Shown: positions 24,296 to 36,176, numbered from the stretch's first letter. The stretch is DNA of 64,000 nt from Jannaschia maritima (GCF_030973515.1 NZ_JARGZA010000009.1:107596-171595); one strand, 5' to 3'. Numbers and translations are program-made. Notes: generated from the letters alone by a model not told the origin.

Positions 24296-24952
24296 TCACA
24301 CGCCGCAGACGATCACCGACGCTCGCCACGGCGTCGCATCCCCCTCGTTGGCGAGCGTCTTGATGGTCAACTCCATGTGGCCCACGGCGCGGCGCAGCCT
24401 TTCTTCCTCCTCCGCCTCCGGGTGGTCCATGTCGAGCACCATCGTCACCCGCCCCTGCAAATCGGCGGGGGACAACTCGTCCGACAGCGTCCACTCCGCC
24501 AAGCGCACCTCTCCCACGCCTTCGCGGGTCAGATAGTCCATCGCCGTCCGCGCCGCGGGCAGATCCGCATCCGAACAGGTGAACACCGTCACGTCGATCT
24601 GACTGGCATCGCCCGCATCGCGCGCGCCCACCGCTGTTCCGGCGAACCGGCCGGGATCCCAGATCCGCGCCGCCGCGGCGTCCGGCGCCTCGCAGTCCAA
24701 GGGATCGTCGGGGGTGTGCGTGTCCAGCACGGAACAAGCCCAGTCGCGATAGGTCGTGCCCGTCGCGGCGACCGGCGATTCCAGGATGTCGAACGCGATC
24801 CGCATGACCTCCACGTCGACCTCTCGGTTGGCGACGTCGCGGTCCAGGATGCCCGACAGGAACGCGCCCGCCGTCGCCGCGATGCCTGCCGCGAACCCCA
24901 GCACCGGTCCCAGGATCCCGGACGTCTTCGCGTCGCGCTCCTCCTCCGCCAT
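24296..24952 (-). CDS. Hypothetical membrane-anchored protein
   Basis: This 218-residue protein has one N-terminal membrane helix ([24 protein letters not shown]) and an acidic soluble domain with two or three cysteines ([29 protein letters not shown]). The ending [23 protein letters not shown] is notable. No family recognised. It converges with the DUF1638 gene (4-base gap) and is divergent from purL across 141 bases. Confidence 0.72.
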   Translation of the reverse strand: MAEEERDAKTSGILGPVLGFAAGIAATAGAFLSGILDRDVANREVDVEVMRIAFDILESPVAATGTTYRDWACSVLDTHTPDDPLDCEAPDAAAARIWDPGRFAGTAVGARDAGDASQIDVTVFTCSDADLPAARTAMDYLTREGVGEVRLAEWTLSDELSPADLQGRVTMVLDMDHPEAEEEERLRRAVGHMELTIKTLANEGDATPWRASVIVCGV

Positions 24953-25093
24953 CCGTTCCCTCCGCCTCGATGGTGGTCCCAGGATGCACGCCCGCCCACC
25001 CCCGCGGTAGTGGGGTTATCCCCACCCCGCCGCGCGCCCTTCACCCCATCGGGTTCGTGCCCTAGACCGGCCCTGTCAGGACCGGAGAAACGA

Positions 25094-27253
<2,160 letters not shown>

Positions 27254-27315
27254 GGAAGCCGGAGCAAGCGGTCCGCAGGACAGCCCTGGCAGCGCATCTC
27301 GTGAACCAACCACGA

Positions 27316-27912
27316 TCAGTTCGCGCGGCGCGCCTCGTACCGTTTCCAAACGTCCATGCGGCCTTTCTGCCGCGCATTGGCCAACCACATGCGTTTGCGG
27401 GCCCCGGAAACCTCGTACCGCAAATATCGACCACCGGAATGCTTTGGCCAGTCAATCGCGAGGCCCAGCTTGACCATTTCCGCGGACAGGTCGCGTCCGT
27501 CCTTCAATGTACATCGAGCCACCAGGCGGCCGTAGTGATCCGCTTCCATGAGTGTTGCGGTCACGTCCTGTCCCTTGCAAAGGCCGATCAACGCCCACTT
27601 CGCCTTGTTACCATACGGATGATCGATCTCGGGAGCGTCGATACCGAACAACCTGATCGAGGTCCGACCTATTATCAGAGTGTCGCCATCCACGATCCGG
27701 GCCCGGCCCTCTATGACGATCGGCTGCGAGACAATCCTGCCGGTTTGGTGGTCCGGCGCCGCGCCCGTAGGGGGTGCGGGAGGCGATTGATGTCTGTCCA
27801 AACGCTTCGGTTCGGACCAATAGGCCTGACTGGACCGCATCGCGTGGGCCACGAGCCGCCCGACGAGGATTACCGCGACGATCAATCCGACGCCGATCAT
27901 CAGTGGATCCAT
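27316..27912 (-). CDS. Thermonuclease (SNase-like) family protein, membrane-anchored
   Basis: This 198-residue protein has an N-terminal membrane helix (MIGVGLIVAVILVGRLVAHAM), a proline-rich linker, and a staphylococcal-nuclease-like domain with RIVDGDTLIIGRTSIRLFGIDAPE, AKWALIGLCKGQDV, and MEADHYGRLVARC; the arginines and glutamate of the nuclease active site appear conserved. It probably acts on nucleic acid outside the cytoplasmic membrane. A TAGGAGG ribosome-binding sequence 8 bases upstream decides for the ATG at 27912 over the one at 27933. It converges with purL. Confidence 0.88.
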   Translation of the reverse strand: MDPLMIGVGLIVAVILVGRLVAHAMRSSQAYWSEPKRLDRHQSPPAPPTGAAPDHQTGRIVSQPIVIEGRARIVDGDTLIIGRTSIRLFGIDAPEIDHPYGNKAKWALIGLCKGQDVTATLMEADHYGRLVARCTLKDGRDLSAEMVKLGLAIDWPKHSGGRYLRYEVSGARKRMWLANARQKGRMDVWKRYEARRAN

Positions 27913-28098
27913 GTCTCGACCTCCTACAGGCAACCGCGCTGCCGTAGGCCATGAAACATGCTGACCAGAAGCAGATCGGTTATGTTTCGCGCTGCATGGC
28001 GACGTTAACCAACGGCTTTCTGTTTCGATTTCTCAGTAATCCGGTCCAATCACGACATCACTCTATTAGGTGTCTGGTCCTACCAGGTGACCTGTTGC

Positions 28099-28386
28099 TT
28101 AAACCCCCTCCAATATCATGATCTGCGCCTCCCCGGCCCCCTCCCGATGCGCCTTCGCGGACTGGTATTCGGCGGATCGATAGCACGCCAGCGCGGCGTC
28201 CATGCTGTCGAACTCGATCACGACGTTGCGAGGACGGCTCTCTCCTTCCAGCGCCTTCAGCCGGCCGCCACGGGCCAGCACGCGGGCGCCGTGCTTCGCG
28301 AAGGCCTCGGTCGCGCCCGCGGCGTACAGCGCATAGGGTTCGGGATCCGTGACCGTGACGTGGGCGATCCAATAGGCTTTGGGCAT
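28099..28386 (-). CDS. DUF1330 domain protein
   Basis: This 95-residue protein matches DUF1330, a small dimeric ferredoxin-like (alpha-beta barrel) family of unknown function: MPKAYWIAHVTVTDPEPYALYAAGATEAF, GARVLARGGRLKALEG, VVIEFDSMDAALACYRSAEYQ. The ATG at 28386 matches the family start. It is divergent from preT. An imperfect inverted repeat (28068-28094) lies at its 3' end and could be its terminator. Confidence 0.9.
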   Translation of the reverse strand: MPKAYWIAHVTVTDPEPYALYAAGATEAFAKHGARVLARGGRLKALEGESRPRNVVIEFDSMDAALACYRSAEYQSAKAHREGAGEAQIMILEGV

Positions 28387-28473
28387 GGTGCGGCATCCTG
28401 CATGTCGATTTGCGGTTGAATAAGCCCCCGATACCGGCAGTCTGTCCACTTGGATCTCTCACGGGGAACGACG

Positions 28474-29799
28474 ATGACCGAAGCGATGCGGCTGGACGGG
28501 ATACGCGCGGGGCGGCTGGGGCCGGACGACCTGGCGCGCAACTTCGGCGACCTGCATCCCGGTCTGGATGCGCACGAAGCGACGGTGGCGGCCGATCGCT
28601 GCTACTTCTGCCACGACGCACCCTGCATCGCGGCCTGCCCGACCGACATCGACATTCCCCTGTTCATCCGCCAGATTCAGACCGGCCAGCCGGAAGCGGC
28701 GGCTAAGACCATCTTCGACCAGAACATCATGGGTGGCATGTGCGCCCGCGTCTGCCCGGTGGAAACGCTGTGCCAGGAAGCCTGCGTGCGCGAGGCCGCG
28801 GAAGGCAAGCCGGTCGAGATCGGGCGCCTGCAGCGCTATGCGACCGACGCGATGATGGCGGCGGGCGAGCATCCCTACGCCCGTGCGCCCGACACCGGCA
28901 GGCGCGTGGCCGTCGTCGGCGCGGGACCGGCGGGGCTGGCCTGCGCGCACAGGCTGGCGATGCATGGCCACGCCGTCACCGTGTACGACGCTCAGCCCAA
29001 GCCCGGCGGCCTGAACGAATACGGCATCGCCGCCTACAAGACCCCCGACGGCTTCGCCCAGGCGGAGGTCGACTGGCTCCTGAAGATCGGCGGCATCGCG
29101 ATCGAGAACGACAAGGCCATCGGCAAGGGCCTGTCGCTGTCCGCGCTCCGCTCCGACTTCGACGCGGTGTTCCTCGCCGTGGGCCTGGGCGGCGTCGGCG
29201 CGCTGGGCCTGGACGGCGAGGACGCGGCGGGGGTCGAGAACGCGGTCGACTTCATCGCCGCCCTGCGCCAGCACGACGACCTGACCACCCTGCCCATCGG
29301 ACGCCACGTCGTCGTGATCGGCGGCGGCATGACCGCGGTGGACGCCGCCGTGCAGGCCAAGCTGCTGGGCGCGGAGGTGGTGACCATCGCCTATCGCCGT
29401 ACGCGCGACCGGATGCCTGCCTCCCGGTGGGAACAGGATCTCGCGGCCAGCCATGGCGTCCGCCTGGCCTTCGGCCTGGTGCCGCACGCGCTGCACGCCC
29501 GGGGTGGCAAGCTGCGCGAGGTCGAGCTGGCTTACGTGAACCCGGACATGACGCCCACGGGGGAAACCGTGCGGGTCCGCGCCGACCAGCTCTTCCGCGC
29601 CATCGGGCAGAAGCTGGAAGCGGTCGAAGGACTTGACCTGGCAGGCGGCAAGATCGCCGTCACCGGTGCGGGCCGCACGTCGCTGGATGACGTCTGGGCC
29701 GGCGGCGACTGCGCCGCGGGGGGCGAGGATCTGACCGTCACCGCGGTGGCCGAGGGACGGGACGCGGCGGAGGACATTCACGGAAGCCTGTCGTCATGA
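28474..29799 (+). CDS. preT: NAD-dependent dihydropyrimidine dehydrogenase subunit PreT
   Basis: PreT is the flavin/NAD-binding subunit that, with PreA, reduces uracil and thymine to their dihydro forms in the reductive pyrimidine pathway. The 441-residue protein has an N-terminal Fe-S region with CYFCHDAPCIAACPTDID and CARVCPVETLCQEAC, then an FAD site VVGAGPAGLACAHRLA near residue 147 and an NAD site VIGGGMTAVDAAVQ near residue 280; GGDCAAGGEDLTVTAV closes the flavin fold. The ATG at 28474 has a GGGGAA sequence upstream. Its stop overlaps the next gene as ATGA. Confidence 0.94.
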   Translation: MTEAMRLDGIRAGRLGPDDLARNFGDLHPGLDAHEATVAADRCYFCHDAPCIAACPTDIDIPLFIRQIQTGQPEAAAKTIFDQNIMGGMCARVCPVETLCQEACVREAAEGKPVEIGRLQRYATDAMMAAGEHPYARAPDTGRRVAVVGAGPAGLACAHRLAMHGHAVTVYDAQPKPGGLNEYGIAAYKTPDGFAQAEVDWLLKIGGIAIENDKAIGKGLSLSALRSDFDAVFLAVGLGGVGALGLDGEDAAGVENAVDFIAALRQHDDLTTLPIGRHVVVIGGGMTAVDAAVQAKLLGAEVVTIAYRRTRDRMPASRWEQDLAASHGVRLAFGLVPHALHARGGKLREVELAYVNPDMTPTGETVRVRADQLFRAIGQKLEAVEGLDLAGGKIAVTGAGRTSLDDVWAGGDCAAGGEDLTVTAVAEGRDAAEDIHGSLSS

Positions 29800-30155
29800 G
29801 GGCGCTCCTGCTCGCATCGATTGCGGTCGCGATCGCGTCCGGCGGAGTCCAGGTGGCCTCGGCCCAGACCGGGCCTGGCATGACGCCCCCGCAGGCGGAG
29901 ATGCTGCGCGGCATCGTGCGGGGCTTCTCCGCGGCCTGCGAGGAGAATTGCGACGCGGCAGCGAAGGGGGCCGAATGCATCGCCGGCTGCTATTGCATCG
30001 TGGGCCAGCTATCGATGCGCATCGATCCGGCCACCCTGCCCGACCTGCCCGATCCCCCCGGACCGCCGACGCAGGACGTGATCGTCGCCTTCGTGACGGA
30101 CAACCGCGACGCCTTCGCGTCGTCCTACGCCGAATGCGGCGTGCCGATCGAATGA
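29796..30155 (+). CDS. Small secreted cysteine-rich protein between preT and preA
   Basis: This 119-residue protein has a signal peptide (MRALLLASIAVAIASGGVQVASA) and a compact cysteine cluster AACEENCDAAAKGAECIAGCYC, with one more cysteine near the end (YAECGVPIE). The spacing (C-x3-C-x8-C-x3-C-x-C) suggests disulfides or metal binding in the periplasm. Its start overlaps the preT stop (ATGA), so it is translationally coupled to a cytoplasmic enzyme. No family recognised. Confidence 0.75.
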   Translation: MRALLLASIAVAIASGGVQVASAQTGPGMTPPQAEMLRGIVRGFSAACEENCDAAAKGAECIAGCYCIVGQLSMRIDPATLPDLPDPPGPPTQDVIVAFVTDNRDAFASSYAECGVPIE

Positions 30156-30175
30156 CCCGAGCCGGGAAGGGTTCC

Positions 30176-30307
30176 ATGACAGATCCGACGACAACCCCCG
30201 CGGGGATCGAGTTCCGCCGGCCATCCCGGCCTACCGTGGCCGCGACCACGGACGGGGGCCGCAGCGTTCCATGCCCGTTCATCCCGGGCCGGGGCGCGGC
30301 TGCATGA
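30176..30307 (+). CDS. Possible 43-residue small protein
   Basis: An ATG at 30176, preceded by a good GGAAGGG ribosome-binding sequence, opens a 43-codon frame (MTDPTTTPAGIEFRRPSRPT at the start). Its stop codon overlaps the sulfotransferase ATG at 30304 as ATGA. The product is Pro/Arg/Thr-rich with no recognised domain. It may be a real small gene or a leader that couples translation of the next gene; both are inferences. Confidence 0.35.
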   Translation: MTDPTTTPAGIEFRRPSRPTVAATTDGGRSVPCPFIPGRGAAA

Positions 30308-31257
30308 TGGACGGCTCGGCGGACAGGACGCGGCCGAGCTGCCTGATCGTCTATGGACCGCTGCGGGGCGGCACGACGCTGCTGCGTTTGATGATCGACG
30401 GGCATCCCCGCCTGTCATGCATCGACGAAACGGACTTCCTCGTCGATCACCTCCACCACGACGAGGACGGTTGGCGTTACGACCGGACGGAGCTCGAAGC
30501 GGACCGCATCTATCGTGGCAGCGGCGTGCGCATCCCCGAAGGGCTGGACGGGCGCGACGCCTTCCGCGACATGGTCCGTCAGATCGCCAGCGCATCGGAC
30601 ACGCTGCCCGTACTGATGCTGCATCGCCGGATCGAGGTCGCGTCGGCGATGGTGCCCGACGCCGCGATCCTGCGCTTCACCCGTGACCCGCGCGATTCCG
30701 CCCGGTCCGCCATCGGCATGGGCTGGGCGGGCGACGTCTGGCACGGCGTCGTCCCGTGGATCGAGACAGAGCGGGACTGGCAGGCCTTCGCCGCCACGGA
30801 GCCAGCCCATCCGATCCTGACCCTGCGGTTCGAGGACCTGGTCTCCGCGCCGGAGGAAGGCCTCCGCGCCCTATGCGCCTTCGTCGGCCTGCCCTACGAT
30901 CCCGCGATGCTGTCCTATCCCGACCATACGACCTACGACGCGCCGGATGCCAAGCTCGCCGATCAGTGGAAGCGCAAGCTGACGCCCCAGCAGATCGCCT
31001 TGGTGGAACACCGGGTCGGCGACCTGCTGCCCGGCTCCGGCTATGCCCTGTCCGGGGCGCCGCCGCCCGCCCCGTCCGCGTGGATGCAGGCGCGCCTGCG
31101 GCTGTCGAACCGCACGTTCGTATGGAGGGATCTGATCCGCCGCTATGGCATCGCGGATCCCGTCCTGCGCGGCGTCGGCCGCCGTCTGAACATCCCCGCC
31201 CTGCGCCGCGGTCCCGAACGGCGCATGGACGAGAAGACCGTCAAGTACCTGAAGTGA
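30304..31257 (+). CDS. Sulfotransferase family protein
   Basis: This protein of about 317 residues has the PAPS 5'-phosphosulfate loop YGPLRGGTTLLRLMIDGHP near residue 20 and the 3'-phosphate motif ILRFTRDPRDSARSA near residue 120, followed by LRFEDLVSAPEEGLRALCAFVGLPYD, typical of sulfotransferase-3-like enzymes. The acceptor is unknown. Three starts are close together (30271, 30304, 30307); I chose 30304 because it overlaps the stop of the small upstream frame. It separates preT from preA in a pyrimidine-catabolism operon to which it has no evident link. Confidence 0.85.
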   Translation: MMDGSADRTRPSCLIVYGPLRGGTTLLRLMIDGHPRLSCIDETDFLVDHLHHDEDGWRYDRTELEADRIYRGSGVRIPEGLDGRDAFRDMVRQIASASDTLPVLMLHRRIEVASAMVPDAAILRFTRDPRDSARSAIGMGWAGDVWHGVVPWIETERDWQAFAATEPAHPILTLRFEDLVSAPEEGLRALCAFVGLPYDPAMLSYPDHTTYDAPDAKLADQWKRKLTPQQIALVEHRVGDLLPGSGYALSGAPPPAPSAWMQARLRLSNRTFVWRDLIRRYGIADPVLRGVGRRLNIPALRRGPERRMDEKTVKYLK

Positions 31258-31309
31258 CCCGCCGCGCCCCGATCGGGGCCGGGACCCGAACCGAGAGGAC
31301 GACCGAACC

Positions 31310-32653
31310 ATGGCCGATCTGACCACCGACTTCATCGGCATCCGCAGCCCGAACCCCTTCTGGCTGGCCTCCGCCCCGCCGACGGACAAGGAATACAACG
31401 TCCGCCGCGCCTTCGACGCGGGATGGGGCGGCGTCGTGTGGAAGACCCTGGGCGCCGAAGGCCCGCCCGTCGTCAACGTGAACGGCCCCCGCTATGGCGT
31501 GATCCACGGCGCCGACCGCCGCGTGCTGGGCATCAACAACATCGAGCTGATCACCGATCGACCGCTCCAGACCAACCTGGACGAGATCGCGCGGGTCAAA
31601 CGGGACTATCCCGATCGCGCGATGATCGCATCCATCATGGTGCCGTGCGAGGAAGAAGCCTGGAAGGCCATCCTGCCGCGGGTCGAGGATACGGGATCCG
31701 ACGGGATCGAGCTGAACTTCGGCTGCCCGCACGGCATGTCGGAACGCGGCATGGGGTCGGCCGTGGGCCAGGTGCCCGAGTACATCCAGATGGTCGCCGA
31801 ATGGTGCAAGCATTACACGCACCTCCCCGTCATCGTGAAGCTGACCCCCAACATCACCGACATCCGCAAGCCCGCCCGGGCGGCGAAGGCCGGGGGCGCG
31901 GACGCGGTGTCGCTGATCAACACGATCAACTCCATCACCGCCGTAGATTTGGACGATTTCGCGCCCGAACCCACCATCGATGGCAAGGGGTCGCATGGCG
32001 GCTATTGCGGCCCGGCGGTGAAGCCCATCGCCCTGTCCATGGTGTCCGAGATTGCCCGGGACCCCGAAACACGCGGCATGCCGATCAGCGGCATCGGCGG
32101 CGTGACGACTTGGCGCGACGCGGCGGAGTTCATCGCCTTGGGTTGCGGCAACGTACAGGTCTGCACCGCAGCCATGACCTACGGCTTCAAGGTCGTGCAA
32201 GAGATGACGGCCGGCCTGTCCCGCTACATGGACGAGAAGGGATACGCGTCGATCGAGGACTTCCGCGGCCGCGCCGTGCCCAACGTCACCGACTGGCAGC
32301 ACCTGAATCTGAACTACGTCACCAAGGCTCGCATCGACCAAGACGCCTGCATCAAATGTGGCCGCTGCTATGCCGCCTGCGAGGACACGTCGCACCAGGC
32401 CGTCGCCATGTCCGCCGACCGGACATTCACCGTAGTCGATGAGGAATGCGTCGCCTGCAACTTGTGCGTCGACGTCTGCCCGGTCGAGGACTGCATCACC
32501 ATGGAACGGCTGGAAGCCGGGACGACCGATCCCCGCACCGGCCGGATCGTGCAGGCCGAGCCCGCCGACTGGACCACCCACCCCAACAATCCCGGCTCCC
32601 CCAACTACGTCCCCGCCGGCCAGGACACGATGGTCAGCGAACCGGCCGAGTAG
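31310..32653 (+). CDS. preA: NAD-dependent dihydropyrimidine dehydrogenase subunit PreA
   Basis: PreA is the FMN/Fe-S catalytic subunit of the bacterial dihydropyrimidine dehydrogenase. The 447-residue protein has a dihydroorotate-dehydrogenase-like barrel (LTTDFIGIRSPNPFWLASAPPT at the start, ELNFGCPHGMSERGMGSA, VIVKLTPNIT, GIGGVTTWRDAAEFIALG) and two C-terminal 4Fe-4S motifs, CIKCGRCYAACEDTS and CVACNLCVDVCPVEDC. A GAGAGGA ribosome-binding sequence precedes the ATG. It pairs with preT 1.5 kb upstream. Hydantoinase and beta-ureidopropionase genes are not in the window. Confidence 0.95.
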   Translation: MADLTTDFIGIRSPNPFWLASAPPTDKEYNVRRAFDAGWGGVVWKTLGAEGPPVVNVNGPRYGVIHGADRRVLGINNIELITDRPLQTNLDEIARVKRDYPDRAMIASIMVPCEEEAWKAILPRVEDTGSDGIELNFGCPHGMSERGMGSAVGQVPEYIQMVAEWCKHYTHLPVIVKLTPNITDIRKPARAAKAGGADAVSLINTINSITAVDLDDFAPEPTIDGKGSHGGYCGPAVKPIALSMVSEIARDPETRGMPISGIGGVTTWRDAAEFIALGCGNVQVCTAAMTYGFKVVQEMTAGLSRYMDEKGYASIEDFRGRAVPNVTDWQHLNLNYVTKARIDQDACIKCGRCYAACEDTSHQAVAMSADRTFTVVDEECVACNLCVDVCPVEDCITMERLEAGTTDPRTGRIVQAEPADWTTHPNNPGSPNYVPAGQDTMVSEPAE

Positions 32654-32775
32654 GCCGGCTTACGGACACACGCGCGGCACGAACGTTCACGGTCCGCCTG
32701 GACGGTCGGATGCGTGCCGCACGTCATCGGATCAGGGGCGACGGTCCTTGTGAACGGGGGGCGTACGGGGCGCGC

Positions 32776-32791
32776 CCACCGCGAACGGTGG
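32776..32791. terminator. Hairpin between convergent preA and bztD
   Basis: CCACCG and CGGTGG pair perfectly around a CGAA tetraloop about 120 bases past preA and 40 bases past bztD. There is no U-tract on either strand, so it is only a possible terminator. Confidence 0.35.
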
Positions 32792-32830
32792 CGAACCGGG
32801 GTTGACCGACGCGCCGCTCGACGATCCGGT

Positions 32831-33625
32831 TCAGTGACCCAGGATCTGGCTCAGGAACAGTTGAGTGCGCTCGTTCTGGGGGTTCTTGAAGAACGCTTCC
32901 GGCTCGTTCTGCTCGACGATCTGACCGGCATCCATGAAGATCACCCGATTCGCCACCTGACGCGCGAATCCCATCTCGTGGGTCACGCACAGCATGGTCA
33001 TCCCCTCCTCCGCCAACTGGATCATCGTATCGAGCACCTCCTTGATCATCTCGGGATCGAGGGCCGACGTCGGCTCGTCGAACAGCATGATCTTGGGTCG
33101 CATGCAAAGGGACCGCGCGATGGCCACCCGCTGCTGCTGGCCTCCGGACAGCTGGCCCGGATACTTGTTGGCCTGATCGGGGATCTTGACCTTCTCAAGG
33201 AAGTACATGGCCGTTTCCTCGGCCTCGCGCTTGGGCGTCTTGCGTACCCAGATCGGGGCCAGGGTGCAGTTCTCCAGGATGGTCAGGTGCGGGAACAGGT
33301 TGAAGTGCTGGAAGCACATCCCGACCTCGGACCGAATCTTGTCGATGTTCTTCAGGTCCGACGACAATGGGATTCCGTCAACGACGATGCTGCCCTGCTG
33401 GTGTTCCTCCAGGGCGTTGATGCAGCGGATCAGCGTGGATTTGCCCGACCCGGACGGCCCGCAGATCACGATGCGTTCGCCCCGGAACACGGTCAGGTCG
33501 ATGTCGCGCAGGACGTGGAACTGGCCGAACCACTTGTTCATGTCCGTGATCTTGATCGCGACCTCATCGCTGACCTTCATCGCGGCGGTACGGTCGCCGT
33601 CCGTGTTGGTGTCCAATGCAGCCAT
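32831..33625 (-). CDS. bztD: Glutamate/aspartate-type amino acid ABC transporter ATP-binding protein BztD
   Basis: BztD is the ATPase of a polar amino acid importer that takes up Glu, Gln, Asp and Asn in Rhodobacter. The 264-residue protein has Walker [10 protein letters not shown] near residues 56-64, [19 protein letters not shown], signature [15 protein letters not shown] and Walker [16 protein letters not shown], all of the PAAT (GlnQ/AapP) type. It is the last gene of bztABCD, starting 9 bases after bztC. Confidence 0.95.
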   Translation of the reverse strand: MAALDTNTDGDRTAAMKVSDEVAIKITDMNKWFGQFHVLRDIDLTVFRGERIVICGPSGSGKSTLIRCINALEEHQQGSIVVDGIPLSSDLKNIDKIRSEVGMCFQHFNLFPHLTILENCTLAPIWVRKTPKREAEETAMYFLEKVKIPDQANKYPGQLSGGQQQRVAIARSLCMRPKIMLFDEPTSALDPEMIKEVLDTMIQLAEEGMTMLCVTHEMGFARQVANRVIFMDAGQIVEQNEPEAFFKNPQNERTQLFLSQILGH

Positions 33626-33634
33626 GGTCGCCCC

Positions 33635-34933
33635 CTAGCGATGGTCGGTCCGCAACTGGCGTTCCAGCCATTGCGAGTATTGCGAGATGCCGTAGCAGAC
33701 GACGAAGAAGAGGATGCAGGCCGCCGCCCACAACTCCCAATAGACGCCGACCCAGTCGGTGCTGGACAGGATCGGCCCGCGGATCAGCCCCACCAGGTCG
33801 AACATCGAGATGACGCTGACCAACGTGGTATCCTTGAACAGACCCACCGCGACGTTGACGATACCGGGGATGGAGATCTTCAGCGCCTGGGGCAGGATGA
33901 TCAGCCGCATAGCCTGCGGATAGTCCAGGCCCAGGCTGTCTGCCGCTTCGTACTGGCCCTTCGGCAGGGCGGCCAGGCCGCCGCGGATGACCTCCGCGAT
34001 GTAGGCCGATGAGAAGGCCGTGATCATGATGATGACCCGCACGATCAAATCGAAGTTCGATTCCGGCGGAAGGAAGTAGGACAGCACCACGTTCGCCACG
34101 AACAGCAGGGTAATCAACGGCACGCCGCGGATGAACTCGATGAAGACGACGCAGAAACCCTTGACCACCGGCAAACGGGACTGGCGACCAAGTGCCAGTG
34201 CGATTCCGATCGGCAGCGACAGCGACACGCAGACGACGCCCAAGATCAGGTTCAGCATGAATCCACCCATGGCCCGGCTCTCCACCGGTTCCAGGGCCAG
34301 CACGCCCGATGCCGCCTCGACGACGAAGCCGCCGAGCCACCAGACCGCGACCGCGGTGGCGACCGCCGCCAACAGGCCCGGCACGAAGCCCCGCCGCTCG
34401 ACCCGTGTGAACACCACGTAGCCCGCGGCGATTCCCATGGCCACGAAGACCGGCGAAAGGACGGAACCGCCCCAGATCAGCCAATAGGCCACGAACGGGT
34501 ACAGCGCTGTCAGCGCGAGCGTCCAACGGGGAAGGAACATCGCGAACAGCGCAGGCGGCACGGCGACGAACAGCAGGAAGAACGCGACGGTGGGACGCCA
34601 GCGCAGCTCATCGGGGTACTGGAACCCGTACAGCAGCTGTGGCCAGCGTTCACGTATGACCGCGAAGCAGGCCCCGCCCGAATCGCCAAGGATTTCACGG
34701 CATTCGCGGATGTCGTCGCCTTGCCAAGTGCCATTGACGATCCACGGGATCAGTCCCGACAGCAGATACCATGCGATCAGCACGCCTATGATCGTCATGA
34801 CCGTGTTGGCGACCGAGGAGAACAAGTTCTCCCGCATCCACTTCACGGCCCCCGTCTCACGCGTGGGGGGAGGGGCCGCTGGGATCTCCGTGTCCCGGAC
34901 GAAGGCCACGGAATGGGCGTGCGCATCGCTCAT
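33635..34933 (-). CDS. bztC: Amino acid ABC transporter permease BztC
   Basis: BztC is one of two permeases of the Bzt importer. The 432-residue protein is longer than typical PAAT permeases because of an N-terminal half with several extra helices, as in BztC and AapM. The C-terminal half holds the permease core: GFCVVFIEFIRGVPLITLLF, AYIAEVIRGGLAALPKGQYEAADSLGLDYPQAMRLIILPQALK. It starts one base after the bztB stop. Confidence 0.94.
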   Translation of the reverse strand: MSDAHAHSVAFVRDTEIPAAPPPTRETGAVKWMRENLFSSVANTVMTIIGVLIAWYLLSGLIPWIVNGTWQGDDIRECREILGDSGGACFAVIRERWPQLLYGFQYPDELRWRPTVAFFLLFVAVPPALFAMFLPRWTLALTALYPFVAYWLIWGGSVLSPVFVAMGIAAGYVVFTRVERRGFVPGLLAAVATAVAVWWLGGFVVEAASGVLALEPVESRAMGGFMLNLILGVVCVSLSLPIGIALALGRQSRLPVVKGFCVVFIEFIRGVPLITLLFVANVVLSYFLPPESNFDLIVRVIIMITAFSSAYIAEVIRGGLAALPKGQYEAADSLGLDYPQAMRLIILPQALKISIPGIVNVAVGLFKDTTLVSVISMFDLVGLIRGPILSSTDWVGVYWELWAAACILFFVVCYGISQYSQWLERQLRTDHR

Positions 34934-34934
34934 C

Positions 34935-36176
34935 TCAGCGCTCCTTCAACCGGACGGCGTTGTTATAGACGTTCATCACCGCGCTGATCGCCAGGCTGAA
35001 CGTCAGATAGAACAGCATCAGCAGCAGAATGCATTCCAGCGCCCGACCCGTCTGATTCAGAGTGATGCCACCCAACGTGCCGGTCAGATCCATGTAGCCG
35101 ACCGCGATCGCGAGCGATGTGTTCTTCGTGATGTTCAGATACTGGCTGATCAGCGGCGGGATGATGACCCGCAGCGCCTGCGGCAGCACGACCAGCGACA
35201 TGACCCGACGGGGCCGTAATCCCAGCGCGGCCGCGGCCTCCGTCTGGCCGCGGCTGACGGCCAGAATGCCGGCGCGAACGTTCTCGGCAATGAATGCGCC
35301 GGTATAGATCGACAGCGCGAACCACAGCGCGATGAGCGACGGACGCAGCGTGAACCCGCCTTCGAAGCGGAAGCGCCCCATCTCCGGGTTCTCCACCCCG
35401 ATGGGGCGGCCCAGGGCGAAATATGCGATCACCGCCGGCAGGATCAGGATGGCCAGCGTCGGCAGGAGCGTCCCGACCTCGCGCCCATGGGCGTACAGTT
35501 GGTTCCGGGCCCAGGCGCGAAAGGCGAAGACCCCTGCAACGGATGCCAACAGGACGATCGCGACCAGCCAGCCCTGCTCGGCAAAGACCAGACGCGGCAC
35601 GAAGACGCCCTGGTTGGTCGCGGCCATCATGCCAAACAGCAGGCCCCGATCGGGATCCGATCCGTCGCGTGGAATCCGGAACTCCGAGATTGGGGGGAAT
35701 GTGTTCGCCGCGACGGTGAAGATGATAATGATCCAAATCAGCACCGGGATGTTGCGGAAGATCTCGACGTAGATCGACATCAGCTTGGACACGATCCAGT
35801 TGTTCGACAGGCGCAGCACGCCCGCGAACACCCCGAACACGGTCGCGGTGATGCAGGCGAGGAACGCGACGATCAGCGTGTTGATGGCCCCGATCACGGT
35901 CGCGCGCAGGTGAGTGTCCTGGCTGTCGTAGGGGATCGGCTGCTGGTTGATGTCGTAGCCGGCCGGCGTCTGGAGGAAGCCGAAGTCAATGCCGACCTGC
36001 GCCAGCACGGGATTGTTGATCGCGTTATTGATGAGCCAACCGAACCCGAGGAACAGCAGCACCAATGCGATGAACTGGAAGGTATAGCTGCGATAGCGGG
36101 TGTCGTTGATCAGCTGGCTGAGTTGGAATGCGCCGCCGCTGCCGGAACGCCGTCCCGGATCTTCTGTGATCGCCAT
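34935..36176 (-). CDS. bztB: Amino acid ABC transporter permease BztB
   Basis: BztB is the partner permease. The 413-residue protein has an early membrane helix (FIALVLLFLGFGWLINNAI), a periplasmic loop with YDINQQPIPYDSQDTHLRA, the conserved YVEIFRNIPVLIWIII and the coupling loop SRGQTEAAAALGLRPRRVMSLVVLPQALRVIIPP. I chose the ATG at 36176, which follows a GGGGGGAA sequence; the reading from 36242 is also open. It follows bztA after a gap containing a perfect palindrome. Confidence 0.93.
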   Translation of the reverse strand: MAITEDPGRRSGSGGAFQLSQLINDTRYRSYTFQFIALVLLFLGFGWLINNAINNPVLAQVGIDFGFLQTPAGYDINQQPIPYDSQDTHLRATVIGAINTLIVAFLACITATVFGVFAGVLRLSNNWIVSKLMSIYVEIFRNIPVLIWIIIIFTVAANTFPPISEFRIPRDGSDPDRGLLFGMMAATNQGVFVPRLVFAEQGWLVAIVLLASVAGVFAFRAWARNQLYAHGREVGTLLPTLAILILPAVIAYFALGRPIGVENPEMGRFRFEGGFTLRPSLIALWFALSIYTGAFIAENVRAGILAVSRGQTEAAAALGLRPRRVMSLVVLPQALRVIIPPLISQYLNITKNTSLAIAVGYMDLTGTLGGITLNQTGRALECILLLMLFYLTFSLAISAVMNVYNNAVRLKER

